Below are positions 24,301 to 36,263 of a DNA stretch of 64,000 nucleotides, piece after piece (position 1 is the stretch's first letter; each line of letters opens with the position of its first letter). A program made the translations under genes and the position numbers. Below the pieces are notes generated by a model. That model did not search any database. It saw only the letters and a list, made by a program, of their open reading frames with translations, and was not told where the DNA came from. Source of the stretch: Clavaria fumosa (taxonomy: Eukaryota; Basidiomycota; Agaricomycetes; Agaricales; Clavariaceae); contig OX637797.1 in NCBI GenBank assembly GCA_951802425.1, forward strand, positions 2,294,001 to 2,358,000, read 5' to 3'.

Positions 24301-25153
24301 TGGAAGAGCGGGGAATTTCATCTTATATTGGTGCGCGCACACTTTCCAACTCCAGAGGGGGTGGCTGAGCCATTATTTCTGCCAGATGGATATCCAAATG
24401 CCTGTGATGAATGGCATTGAGGCGACCAAAGAGATCCGAATGTTGGAGAAGCTGAATGCTGCCGCCGGATATCCTCCATCCACTCCTTCAGAAGATGAGG
24501 ACACTGGGAGAACGCCTTCAGACTCTCCTTCTGAAAGTCGTTCCGCACCATCTCCTTACCGATCATCCGTCATCATTGTAGCGCTGACAGCGTCATCATT
24601 ACAAAGCGATCGTGTGGCTGCGTTGGCTGCTGGGTGCAACGATTTCTTGACGAAGCCCGTCTCCCTCGTCTGGCTTAACAGCAAGATAATTGAGTGGGGC
24701 TCTATGAAAGCGCTGCAAATGTGGGCGGACTTACGCCCGGAAGTCGTCCGAGCCATAGCCAGCGAACAGGCGGCTCAGGCGCGAACCGTCGCTCGCCGTT
24801 TGCATGTCCCGGAACCGAGGACACCCTCACGGAGCCGCTCAAACTCTGCGTCTAGATTAACCGCAGCCTCCATCTCCAAAAACGATCCTAATGCAACGTC
24901 TGCCGCTTCGCCAGAAAGTAACAGTACTGCACGCCCAGGCCCTTCATCACCACGTGAGGGGATTTCACGCTCAAAAGATGTGCTTATTGAACGCGCCAAA
25001 TCGTCCCAAGCTCCGAAAGGTCAGCCGTTTCATATCTTCCCCGAGATTACGAGAAGCAAACCATTCTACCTTGTCGCTCTAGCCGACCCGAGTGCGCCTA
25101 CTTCGAACGAAACGGCCGTTTCATCTGCTCCAACGACTGGTAAGGCTGAATGA
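21356..25153 (+). CDS. SSK1: Ssk1-type response regulator of the HOG stress pathway
   Basis: A two-component response regulator that passes phosphorelay signals to the Ssk2/22 MAPKKK in osmotic and general stress. Exons 21356-24155, 24206-24330 and 24386-25153 give 1230 residues. The first 930 residues are mostly disordered and Ser/Pro-rich, with a segment near 22940 (PLFLLIDDDVAVLRD) that looks like a degenerate receiver. The true receiver starts at the first intron: NVLIVDDNPINQTIL (acidic pair), HLILMDIQMPVMNG (phospho-acceptor Asp), ALTAS (switch Thr) and FLTKPVS (Lys). About 35 Ser/Pro-rich residues are inserted after IRMLEKLN. The C-terminal KIIEWGSMKALQMW is typical of Ssk1/Mcs4. The stop at 25151-25153 sits beside a possible donor, so a further exon cannot be excluded. 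Confidence 0.88.
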
Positions 25154-25529
25154 ATTATTGATTGGAGGGTTCTAAACAACTGGATACTACCCAGACGATG
25201 CAATATCATCTTCCGCATCTCAACAACTTGGAATGACGCCTGGCTGACAGTACGGGGCGACCGTTGGAGCATGATCCGTGGTGCATGTAAAATTTTATCA
25301 GTCTTGAAGGGTTGCCGGGGTTTTTCCACCATATTCTTTTTCCTAAGCCTCCGTTCTGGGTTCTTTCATATGTCGCTGCATGATACACGGGATTTGACAT
25401 GTTTTTTTTCGCCCACGCGGTCCAAATAACTTATTGAGCGTCTAATAATTGGCTCGTTTCGTATGCGAGTTCACTCCACATTGCATAGCTTGACTGTACA
25501 CACGCTGTCCCATAACAAAGGCAAATTGT
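25154..25529. promoter_or_regulatory. Spacer between SSK1 and the JmjC gene
   Basis: A 376-bp spacer with an eight-T run near 25401. It should hold the SSK1 3' UTR and the promoter of the demethylase gene. No other feature was seen. Confidence 0.35.
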
Positions 25530-28500
25530 ATGGATGCGAGTTTTCGGGCCAAGGTGGTCGCGCCCTCTTTCGTGCAGTCATTCGAGCGTCAACTGTCTTC
25601 AATGAATGGGCTGCATGATTCTCACAGGCGTACCTCCATCAGCCAGCTCTTAAATCCTCTCGCTGCTGCGCACGAATCAGCATCTTTTCCTAATCCCGTA
25701 CTTTCACCGGGCGTCAACGGTGCGATTGTTGGTGTTCAGCCACACAGCGAACATGAAGGCTTCCAGACCCACTATAGCAACCCCTCTTCATTCAATCTGC
25801 GAGCTGCCAGCTGGGACCAGGCTGCAGAAAATCAAAACGGCATGAAACGAAAGGTCGAAAATGGTCCAGTCCTTCTTTTTCGTTTCATAAGTGCTCAGCC
25901 CTGACTCGACTGGAAGGTAATGGAGCTAGGCCGATGAGAAACAGAATGGATCCCCCTGGCTTCCTGGACGGCGCGATGTGGCCTCCCCATGACATGGCGA
26001 ATCTGTCTTACGCACCACCTGCACTCGTTCCTATGTATTCTGACGAGCGCTCTGGTGTGTTTTGTGTCTCTTGAATTCATAACATGGTTAACTTCCTTGC
26101 TGCAGTGTCGTCTGGTGATTTTGTACCGAATAGTACGTGATTCCGCTTTTTAGAACTGCTCAGTTATATCGTTTCAAAATCAGATCAGTACGACCACGCC
26201 TTTCAAGAACAGTCAAATGCCAGTGTTCCCGACATAAATGGTTGTTTCCCATCTCAAGCTTCAATCTGTCTCCACCTGACACCACGATAGCTTGGCAGAC
26301 GAGCGAAAGGGTTTCGGTTAGGCTTGCAGCACGAACCACTCTGCAAGAAGGTGTTTCCGAGAGCCAGGCGCGCTATCACTTGCCGCCCGCATTTTTTCCT
26401 CCCTCCAGTATACCTTACGGCCCCATCCAATTTCCACCACTTCAGAATGCGAAACGTCCGGTGCCTATAGCTGATGGCGCTTCAGCGCAGCAATTAACGG
26501 CGAAGAAAAGTAAGACAAGAGAAGGACTCAGCGGTGCGTTGTCGAGGTTTTTCTGAATGGGCCTGACTGACATGCACGATGCCAAGGCAATTCCAGGCGC
26601 GGATACAATGCAAAGAAACGGAGCGAGGCAGCGCAGATTGCAGCGCAGAATGGTATTATCTTTCCTCTCAACATTGTACTAGAGATTCAAGGGGGACTAT
26701 AGCTCAATTAATGCCGCTGGTTTCTTATACGCAAGCTCCCGGCGACCAGGGCAAGGAGAATGCATGTGAAGGTAAGTCGGTAATTCTTTGTTTACACCTA
26801 ATTGACGATCCACCACAGCCCCTGCTGCAGCCGCCACCACCCAAGGCGCACCTGTGCAGTCTCAAGTGTCGCGGCCTCTCCAACCGGAGCTTCAGTTTGC
26901 TCGTTGCATGTCTAATCGATACCGATCAGATTCATTCCCTCGTTGCGTATCTTGCACGCGTCGATGGGCTGGTGATACCTGTCGGTTTCAAGGCATTCGT
27001 TTTTTCTTGAAGGATGATACCAAGAATATTGTTGGCATCAGTTTTGTTGAAGGTCAGAAACCAGATGCGCCATGCATGGATTTTCCCGTCAAATGGAACG
27101 TACCATTGCAAATAACACATATTCGACGAGTGAAGGTGGGAAACCCACACGAACTACCATTATTTGTTTGCTCAATGCAGGTTTAGAGGACAGTGGCTCG
27201 TGCTCTACTTCCTACCTTGCAGAAGGAACTAGGGCATCTGGATATTGGCGAGCTGATCAGGCGACCCAGAGAGAGTGAGGTTCGTGCGACGTGTGGTAAG
27301 CTTACACTTGTTCACTAGTAGTCATGTCGTTAACTTTGAGGCCAGATACCTGTATGACGTCGATATTCTCCGGCAGTTGGATGTGTCGTCAATGTGGTCG
27401 GGAGGCTTGCGCAGAATGTTTTTCTCAAGTTCAAGACCTCATGGATCGTCCAGGTGCCTCTTCTACAGAAATTGCTACTCTACAATCTCGGCGGGAAAAG
27501 CATGCCTATAGTAACCCGTTCTTCTTAACGTGCACCAAACGTAAAGAACATCGAGCCTTGGAATTTTCCCCTGTTTCTCGTTTCTGCAAGGATGAACTTG
27601 GTCAGGTTGTCAAGGATATGGCAGCTCTATTGGTTGAACCAGACATCGACGCTTTACCAACACACGAACATCACCCGATTTCAACTGTTTCGAGCAATTT
27701 ACACACCGACGTCTCAACTTTTTACAGACTGGATGGAACGCAATCTGGACATTCTGCGGAAGCACACTTGGTTATCCCTAACCAAGACTCTACTACATCT
27801 AGCAATCCTCCCCCTTTGTCTAATCCTCCGTCGTCTGGTCTTAGTGGATCGGCCGTCGACCCTTCACAGAATCCACACAACCTCGGCTCTGAAACGAGTG
27901 AAATTCCTTGTCATGACACTATGAGATTTGCGGATTCTGAACTCACAGAGGACGTCTTCCGTCCCATATGGGCGCGCGGCATACCGATCGTCGTCACTGG
28001 TCTCCTCGCGAAGTTCAAGATCAGTTGGACTCCGGAGTACTTCCTCGAGAAGTACAATGCGCAAACTTGCCTCATTGTCGAATGTCAAACGGATGCGAAC
28101 AAGCGTGTTACTGTTGGGGAGTTTTTCTCGTGGTTCGGCAAATATGAGGGCCGAACAGAATGTTGGAAATTGAAGGTTAGCATGGGTCCATTTTATGCAC
28201 GCCTCATTCGCTTATTGTCCCCATCAAAGGATTGGCCACCATCGACGGAATTCAAGAAGGCTTTTCCGGAATTGTACGATGATTTCTGCGGAGCAGTCCC
28301 TGTGCCAAACTATGTTCGATGCGATGGCGTATTGAACATTGCGTCTCATTTCCCTTCGAATACGGTGGCCCCTGACTTAGGTATGTAGCCCTGCGATGTG
28401 TACGGCAAGTTCCCATCGCTGACTTCATTGTTCCAGGTCCCAAGATGTACAATGCCATGGCTTCCAACGAGTTAGATGGAAGTAAAGGATCAACCCGGCT

Positions 28501-29049
28501 ACACATGGACATGGCAGATGCATTAAACATAATGACGTTTGCATCACTCGCCCCGGATGGTAGTCCAGGGACGGCAGCTTGGGATCTTTTCCGTGCAGAG
28601 GACTCTGACAAAATTAGGAAGTTTTTGCGGAAGAAGTTCCAAGGCACTCTCCTCCATGACCCAATCCACTCGCAGCAATTCTATCTGGATCGAACGTTGA
28701 GGAAGCAGTTACTTGATGAATACGGTGTGAAAAGTCATCGCGTGTATCAGCATCCTGGAGAGGCCGTTTTTATCCCCGCCGGCTGTGCACACCAGGTCAG
28801 TTCATCTCCTCTTGAGGGCATCCGGAAGGCTAAGCGATTGCGTGACCATCGCAGGTTGTTAATCTGGCGGATTGTGTCAAAGTTGCCGTAGACTTTGTCA
28901 GCCCTGAGAATATCGATCGATGCGAGAAGCTCACGCGTGAGTTTCGGGAGCAGAATCAGTCTATGGCTTGGAAGGAGGACGTTTTGCAACTTCGTACCAT
29001 GATGTGGTTTGCATGGCTTTCTTGCTGTCGACAGGAGAGTTCCGACTGA
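25530..29049 (+). CDS. KDM3-type JmjC histone demethylase
   Basis: An Fe(II)/2-oxoglutarate oxygenase of the JMJD1/KDM3 class, expected to remove methyl groups from H3K9. The gene is split by many short introns. The N-terminal part is disordered, with RRTSISQLLNPLAAAH. A Cys module follows: FPRCVSCTRRWAGDTCRFQG then IRFFLKDDTKNIVGISFVE. The zinc finger CDTCMTS...WMCRQCGREACAECF (about 27340-27430) matches the KDM3 C2HC4 finger. The JmjC fold covers LTEDVFRPIWARGIPIVVTG, STRLHMDMADALNIMTF (His-x-Asp iron ligands) and HPGEAVFIPAGCAHQV (second His ligand). It ends VVNLADCVKVAVDFVSPENI then FAWLSCCRQESSD. Intact iron ligands suggest activity. H3K9 specificity is inferred from the KDM3-like finger-JmjC order. 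Confidence 0.86.
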
Positions 29050-29387
29050 TGACGTGCTGGATTCTCGTGTCGATGCAGATGAAGCGTATTGGTTGGACGC
29101 ATATATGTAGAAATACTTGAAAGTAAATGCTTTTTGATTACGGAACAGTAACTAACCCCAGTGATCTTTGCAATGTTCCTTGTTCATCATGTCATGTGAC
29201 AGATAATGGCTGTATCTCACGTGGTGTGTGATATGACGATGCCTACATGCGGCATTGCGGTACGGTCTTCGCGGAGCCCTCACTAGTCTAGATTACCATC
29301 TAACCATAGCAGGTCGATTCTCAAGCTCGGGACTACTCATTACCGCGACGACAATATACACCGCCGTCACCGTTGCTGACGGCGCCC
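29050..29387. promoter_or_regulatory. Spacer upstream of the MDR-fold gene
   Basis: A 338-bp spacer with the demethylase 3' UTR and the promoter of the next gene. Nothing distinctive was seen. Confidence 0.35.
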
Positions 29388-32300
29388 ATGGCGAAACCGA
29401 CTTTGATGCAGAACTTACTCAATCGTCCCTCTCAAACCTATTCACACCCGCCCAAGAAAGACTACCACAGTTCTAGGGAGCTCATGGTCCGTATCGCCGC
29501 CGAGACGTTCACCACCACCAGCGACGATCGCTCGACGCACATGTCTGACGCTCGTGAAAGCAGCGTGTGGGCGGAGTACGAACGTGAGAAACGAGGCTCA
29601 TCGCGTCGTATCAATCCCCCTTCAATGGTTCGCCTTCCCCGCCTCGTGTTTTTGCATTCATGAGACGTGTTCGTGTTCTAGATAACTAGTCCATACTATC
29701 AGCAACTCCAGCAGCAACGCGAGAACCGGGAGGACGAGAATGATTCCTCCAGTTCTGGGGACGAAATATACTTCACTCCGCCCACATCACCACGCGCTTC
29801 CCGCGCGCTGTCCACGGTGTCCAAGGCCTCCTCCTCCAAGATTTCTCCTGCACCCCCTCTACCAACCTCGATGCCGGAGCACGTACGGAAGGGTTCGAGC
29901 ACATCAAGCGCCTCCTCCACATTGGTGACTACAGCGACTGAAGAGGGTGTGGATTCATTCCCCGTACATTCACATCCGCTTTCTGAGACAATTGTATCTT
30001 CTCCATCAACCTCTCCAGTTGTCCCGCAACGTAAATCTGCGGACGCGTCAAGTCCGACTCGCAGACTTCGTCGCGTACCGAAGCATGTGAAGTATACCAC
30101 CAATCAAGATTGGGCGAAAGATGTGAGGTGGCTCGTACCACCCTCTGCATCACCATCCAGCGGTACAACTGTAAGCGAAAGCAAGCGAGCATATTCATCC
30201 CGCGTCCCGCCGCCTACGTCTTCAATGCTGACGATAAACACTCCCTCGAGTAACACATCGTCGTCTAACGCACCCCTACATATCCATACCCCACAATCTC
30301 GGACCAAACTGGCCCCCCCTTCCGCTATGAGCGCCGTTGCCGAGGAACCTGACGAGCGCTCGCTATCCGGGTCGCTCGAAGGTGTGCCTAATGGCTTCGG
30401 CAATAGTCCCGATTCGCATTCACAGAGCTCATCAAGGACACACACTCTGAGACGTGCCAAACCTTCTCCAAAACGCACTCTTTCTCGGGCCTCATCTACA
30501 TCTACAGCGACACCGATACAATCGCTACCAATGTCATCTACAGCACCCGATATCCCGTCGAAAGGCACTCCGGGATATACCTCTCTCACACTTGCACGGG
30601 CTCCGTTGCTCAACAATCACAAAGAGACGGGGAAGGGGGTTGCGAGCGGGTATATCGATCTAACACTCACAGGCGAAGCACAGACGACCATGGCGACCGT
30701 GGAGGTCGTACGCGGGATGTCCGGTTCTACCCCCTCTACCACATCAGGCTTGGGGAGACTCAAATCCCTCAGGAGAGGAGTGTCTATGAAGAAGCAGCCG
30801 CAATCTGAAAAGGGAGACGAAGGCGGGATAGCGTTGACGATCTATCGGAGTCCCCCTTCCTATGTGTCGGGCGGCAGTGTACTAGTACAGGTATGGGCAG
30901 TGGGTATAGATCTGCTAGACTGGAGGATCACGAGGGCGAAGCTTGGCTTATACTCTGCGTCGTCAATTGCAGCGTCTCCTGACAAGGAAAAGACGGGCCT
31001 AGGGAGGTCAAATAGTGTGAAGAGCCTCCTAGGATTGGGACTCATGCGGAAGCCGTCAATCAAGTCAAACGCTTCCGTGGAGAATGTCACCAACACAGAG
31101 CAACCAGAGGCGAAGGAGAAAGGGGAAAAGGAGAAGAAGGCTGACGTGGGCTTCATCCCCGGGCGGGCTTTTGTGGGTCGTGTCATGGAATACGGCTGGA
31201 GAGTGAAAGAGAACGATGGGGTTAAGAGGGGAGAGTGGGTCGTGGGATTGACGGAGGCGCGTAAGGTAAGCCATCTGTTTGGCGATGTACTGAACAAGCG
31301 GATGCTGATGATCGGCTGTAGTGTGGTGCGCTCGCCCAGTTTATTGTCGTAGATCGGCGACGGATACATGTTGTTGGACATCCCTATATTCAGCCTGCGC
31401 CTCCTGACACGCCGGCGTTGCCCACGTCATCCTCGTCTCGAGTTCGACCCCCGCTCGTTTCGGCCGATACTCTGCACAATGTCAACCAGCCGCCGACTTT
31501 GTCTGAGCTCACCCTAGTACCACTTTGTGGAGTTCCTGCATGGCGCGCAGTGCGGACCTTCAACGGGATACGAGGACTAAGGAACCGACGGATTTTGGTG
31601 CTCGGCGGAGAGTGCGGCATGGGTGGGCTTGTTGGGCGAATCCTGGCAGAACGTGGATGGAGGGTCATGTTTTGGGTGTCCTCAGCCCGAGAAAACACCA
31701 CAGCTGGATTGGACGTGGCACAGCGGCTGACTGAGTGGGGATGTGAGGAGGTACTGTTCCGCCATGCTCGGAAGCCGAGGAACGAGGACGATGAATGTGA
31801 CGACGAAAGGCATGACGCTATCAAGATTGTGGAGGAGTTGATCGGAGATGGGGAGATGTTCGATGGCGTTTTGGACTGCGTAGGTGGGAGGGATGTGTGG
31901 GAGGCCGGGGAGAGGCTGCTGTCTCGCTGTGAAGATGGGGAAGGAGATGATGTAGCGGCGAGAAGGGCGAGGCAGTTCACGACGTTCGTCGGAGACAATC
32001 TCGCGAAGCCACTTCCCACAGCTTCGGATCACTACAAGGCGGGGATGAGAACGAGGACGGGCGGGTCCCGTCAAGTCAGCTCTGGCAGCGTCTCGCTTGT
32101 CTCGCTCGCCAAGATGAAGAAGGGCAAGGGCAAGGCTGGTGCTCAAGCCAAGGCCAAGGTCAGTTACGCATGGGTGCACGCGACGACAGACATCGACTTG
32201 GAAGGAGAGGATGTACGTGGGAGTATTGCGGCAGTTCTTGAGGAGAGAGAAAGGTGCGCGCGGACGACTGGCACAGCGTTATTCGGACAGGGAATGGGCA

Positions 32301-32401
32301 GGGTAGACTCTGTGCCGCTGGAGAAATGCCCGGACATTTTTGGACGAAAGGGAGAAGAAAAGTTGAGCGGTGGGGCAGCAATTGTAGTGAAAGTTGTATG
32401 A
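29388..32401 (+). CDS. Dehydrogenase-fold (MDR) protein with long disordered N terminus
   Basis: The start used is the ATG at 29388 (MAKPTLMQNLLNRPSQ). Roughly the first 400 residues are Ser/Pro/Thr-rich and disordered. A GroES-like half follows: GIALTIYRSPPSYVSGGSVL, VQVWAVGIDLLDWRITRAKL, a ~70-residue charged insert, then GFIPGRAFVGRVMEYGWRV and GEWVVGL. Across an intron at about 31266-31320 it continues CGALAQFIVVDRRR. The Rossmann half reads LVPLCGVPAWRAVRTF, RRILVLGGECGMGGLVGRI and FDGVLDCVGG, ending AAIVVKVV. This is a medium-chain dehydrogenase/quinone-reductase layout. The cofactor loop is GGECGMGG rather than the usual GxGxxG, and zinc ligands are not evident, so catalysis is uncertain. 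Yeast Ast1/Ast2 are MDR-fold trafficking proteins and are one possible parallel. I do not recognise the gene further. Confidence 0.75.
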
Positions 32402-33997
32402 TTGATGGACGGAAGTGTCGCATGGCATAGACGATACCATGGATATTTTGGGTTTTGCATCTGCACCACAGGCTTTGGTCAGAGGAAATGTAACAACATG
32501 TTTTCGACCATATAATCGATGCTGGAACAAAACTAGCGACGGTGAACGTTAACGCTTAGCGCTCGCACTTCCAGTTGCTGCGGTAAACAGGCTCTTTCAC
32601 CCCGTGTTGACAACATCGCCTCGTTTTCTTGCATGGAATTTAGGTTACATTTCATTAGCTGCGTACAGTTGCCGGTGCCATGTCGGCGTACTCTCTTGTT
32701 GACTCAACTCAAGAACTCCAATTTTTATATAAGTAACGGCTTCAAGCCGAGGTGTATTGAGTATAGAGTTCTTGACCGGGGTCGAGATGGATCAACTGGC
32801 GTCGAGTTAATTCGATGTCCTCTGACGATTGACGTCGTCAACGGTGACCCTCTCATTTGCGTCAGATAGCCGCGCTTTTGCAGCCTTTTTTTCTTCTTTT
32901 CTTCTCTCCTTTTCCTCCGCAGCCTAGCGCGTAATTCGGCATTGCACTTCTGTAGTGAGTTTGAGAAGCACTCACAAGCCTCCTCTCGTTCGCGATTTCC
33001 GCTAATATCTGATCTTTGTACGGAAAATTATTTGGAATGCCAGGATCCTTCTTGTGCTCTGCGCGTGAGAGGTGAGAGATGGAGTAAAATACATGCGGAC
33101 GAGAGCGGACATACTAGATTTCCATTGAACGTTCTTCTTGCTTGCCTTCTTGCTCTTCTTCCGACTTTCTCTGACTTTCGCCTTGATGCGGGCGCGGTGA
33201 TTGGTTGATGACCGTTTGCTGGTCTCTGCAGATATCGGGAGTCAGCCATACAAGTGCACAATGACAGAGACCGCTCGCTCTTACTCTTGCGAATCCGAGG
33301 CATGAACGAGACTTCCAGGAAAGCCTCACGCGTAAATTGAGAGGGGCCACAACGGGAGCGCGTGATTTATCTGAGTACTGCTCTCACGGCTCAAGACGTT
33401 ACCAGGTGTAAAATAAACATTTATTGCACTTGCATACATATAACATACTGTCGTAGCGATAGATAGCATGCCTTACCTTAGTATAAAAGTCTTCATGCCT
33501 TACCTTAACATTTGCAATGGTGTTCGTAAGAAGCGCCGATGTTGGCCTTTACAGATTGATGGGCGGCTAAGAGACCCGATGCTGTACTTCGCCCCCGTAA
33601 GAGCAGCGCCGACGACCTATGGACGGCTGTGACCGCGCAAATGTCATGCGCTCTTGCACTTGCAATGCTCGCAATTGATTATTGTCCTTGTCGTTGCCCT
33701 CTTTCGATATGTACTCGTACTTACCAACATTCTTCGAAGGACATAGACGTCGGACTACAACCAGTAGACACCTTGGTACTTGATAAGTTGGAATTTTTGC
33801 TATCGACTGAGGATGAAAGAGCGCAGGCTTCATGTTGTAGAAATATTGAAAATTGAGACAGAACGAGACTTGTGCTTCGCAGGGCGACTAGACCACCCGC
33901 CAACAAGAAATTTTATCACTTGTGCATTCTGGAACCCCACGTGCCTGCTTTCAGCATGGAAGAGGCCTTGCTTGCTTCAGAAAGTCACGCGTCCATT
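32402..33997. other. 1.6-kb region without a recognisable gene
   Basis: Two genes converge on this stretch, yet it is far longer than other 3' intervals here. It contains a strong CT-rich tract (about 32877-32925), like those at promoters elsewhere in the window, and AT-rich sequence around 33400-33500. Short open frames exist on both strands but none shows a motif or a splice-consistent chain. I found no tRNA-type B box. Confidence 0.5.
33467..33507. repeat. Short direct repeat flanking a TATAAAA-like box
   Basis: A 14-bp sequence (CATGCCTTACCTTA) occurs at 33467-33480 and again at 33494-33507. The spacer between the copies starts GTATAAAAG. It lies in the gene-free interval; its meaning is unknown. 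Confidence 0.6.
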
Positions 33998-35036
33998 TCA
34001 CCATCGGGGCGGGTCTGCAACGCTGTTCGATGCCACGCCGGAGCCGCCACCTGGTTCATAATTGGCCTTGGGGCTAGCCCTAGGGCCAGGACTCCTGGAG
34101 TAACTCCGGCGACGTCTATAATCAGGCGAGTGTCGCCCGCGGGGAGGAGGGCTTCGCCGTTCACGCCAATCGCGACTGTCACGGCCATAAGGGTCCCTCT
34201 CTCTATCGTAACCGCCTCGGCGATAGTCACCACGTTCGCGATCCCGGTAGTTATCGCGCACGCCATCGCGATCGCGTTCACGGTCACGGCCAAAAGAGTA
34301 AGAGTCGCGGGCCGAACGCCTATGGCCCATGTATTCGCCTGGTGTGGGAGCGTGAGGTCTATCCGTAACGGAGTAGTCAACACGAATGCGACGGCCATTC
34401 AGATCCTTCGAGTGACAATGAGTGTTGCCATAACACGACAAGAGTTGAGACTAACGATGCCATTGAGTTCTTGGATGCATTTGGCTGCCTCTTCGACAGT
34501 TGCCATCCTGATAAAGCCAAAGCCTCGAGAGCGGTCACTCTATCAGTGCATCAGCGACTGTGGCAGGGGGAGGTAGTAAGGTACTGACTCGTTGGTCATA
34601 CACGATAGTCACTTTCTCGACGCGACCAAATCTGCTAAATTCCTCATCTAGGTCACGTTCTTGCGTTCGAATGCTAAGACCGAAAACGCCGAGTACACTT
34701 GAAGGGTTGGGCGCCTGCTGGGACCGGTAAGCACGGGCACCAAAGGAGTGGGAATGAAACGGACAATTGGAGCATGAGGAGGGCGACGTGGTTGTGGAGG
34801 AGAGCGAGCGCGGAGCGGCGGTGGGCTGCGAAACCTCTCCGTCTCCCCTCTTACCTCTGCTCTACGGGGTGGGCTGCGAGAATGGCCTCGACGATCACCA
34901 TTTTCGGCGGGCGCAGATGGAGCGGGTGGAAGAGCTGTATAAGCGTCGGAATAGGGATCAACTGCCGAAGCTGATTCTCCGTACTATTCGTGACGGGGTC
35001 AGAGTCGAGCAAACTTCGAAAGACAAAAACCGACCA
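33998..35036 (-). CDS. Transformer-2-like SR splicing factor
   Basis: A nuclear RNA-binding protein of the Tra2 class that promotes exon inclusion. The RRM is assembled from exons: [40 protein letters not shown] (from about 34700 down to 34590), [20 protein letters not shown] and CIQELNGI, then [19 protein letters not shown]. It carries RNP-2 (LGVFGLSI) and RNP-1 (RGFGFIRM). The tail is Arg/Asp/Ser-rich ([18 protein letters not shown] and [12 protein letters not shown]), an RS-like domain. Upstream are [20 protein letters not shown] and RSPPRRAE. The start is tentative: ATG at 35036 followed at once by a GTCGGT donor, spliced to an exon beginning [15 protein letters not shown]. The gene faces RPL18. 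Confidence 0.85.
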
Positions 35037-35185
35037 TGGTGGTTGGTGTCAAGGATGCTGTTGTATGATGTTTGGCAGGTTGGGGCAATTTCAAACTCAG
35101 CGAAGCAAACTTTAAATGAAGAACTGTACAGCACAATCAGCCTCATTCTTGGCCTTGAGCGCTTCAGTTGTGCAGGCACTTAAAG
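35037..35185. promoter_or_regulatory. Divergent promoter, TRA2-like / RPL18
   Basis: If the tentative start of the Tra2-like gene is right, about 149 bp separate the two start codons. A long open frame from 35116 on the plus strand overlaps it but carries no ribosomal-protein sequence before the true RPL18 start. Confidence 0.5.
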
Positions 35186-36013
35186 ATGGTCAGCTCATCC
35201 TCACATATGTCCTGTTGGGTTTCTCACTTTTCGTGCAGGGTATCGATATCGCCAAACACCATGTAAGGAAGGGCAATCGGACTGCGCCTAAGAGCGAAGA
35301 TCCCTATCTGCTTCTCCTTGTCAAGGTATGTTCGCATCGTGTACTCGTTTGTCTTCGACCCTCGCCGATGGAATTTCTTGTAGCTCTACCGGTTCTTGGC
35401 GCGCCGTACCGACTCAGATTTTAACAAAGTGTGTCTCTTGGCTAGATCTGGGCCGGTTCCCTCTTTTGACCTACCGATCCCTCAGGCCGTTCTGCACCGA
35501 CTTTTCTTGTCCAAAGTGAACAAGGCGACCGTATCCCTCTCCAAAATCGTCGTTGAGACCGTCAAAGCCCCCAATCTTGGTTCTCAAGTCATTGTCATAG
35601 TCGGAACTGTGACGGACGATGAGCGGCTCCTCGAGGTCCCCAAGCTCTCGATCGCTGCCCTGCGCTTCACCCGCAGCGCGAAGGATCGCATTCTCAAAGC
35701 TGGAGGGGAAATTCTAACCCTTGACCAGTTGGCAATGAGGTCACCAACGGGGGCGAACACCATCCTGCTGAGAGGCAAGAGGAACAGTCGTGAAGCCGTG
35801 AAACACTTCGGCATGGGTGCGTTCATTTGTCTCGTCTCCATCTGGTCAACTCAACATCCTGCAGGCCCTCATAAGCACAAGAAGCCGTATACTATCTCAA
35901 AAGGCCGAAAGGTATGCAGCCAAGTGAGAAGCCGATTTTCCTTGTCGCTCACTTGAAATCTGTAGTTCGAACGCGCTCGTGGTCGTCGAAAGTCTCGTGG
36001 ATTCAAAGTATAA
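35186..36013 (+). CDS. RPL18: 60S ribosomal protein eL18
   Basis: A cytosolic large-subunit ribosomal protein. Exons are 35186-35188, 35239-35325, 35384-35816, 35865-35911 and 35966-36013. The first coding exon is only the AUG, followed by a GTCAGC donor; the acceptor CAG then gives [15 protein letters not shown]. The remainder follows eL18 closely: [77 protein letters not shown] and [19 protein letters not shown]. The C terminus is [16 protein letters not shown] start at the longer frame's Met (35116) was rejected because eL18 begins MGIDI in all relatives I know. Confidence 0.95.
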
Positions 36014-36263
36014 TGTGTATCAGTCTCAATGTCGCGGGGTGTCGATATATTCTATGCCGTACTTGACCGCAAGTATTATCGAGCCTTTCGATAAAGACGA
36101 GACAAACACGTTCGAATATACTTGTCCACCGTAATTGCAAGATTGATGAGGTCAAATTCTTACTCTCAACACATGTCTTGAAAATCATGAGCCCCAATAT
36201 TTCCGTCCAATTTCAAGCATTTTGTGGTTGCAACCCATATAGATCCATGAGAAAGCGTTTCCC

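Noticed and set aside
35116..35424. An open frame starting upstream of RPL18 at 35116.
   Set aside because: eL18 begins MGIDI; the real start is ATG at 35186 spliced to GGTATCGATATC. The frame also runs into the first true intron.
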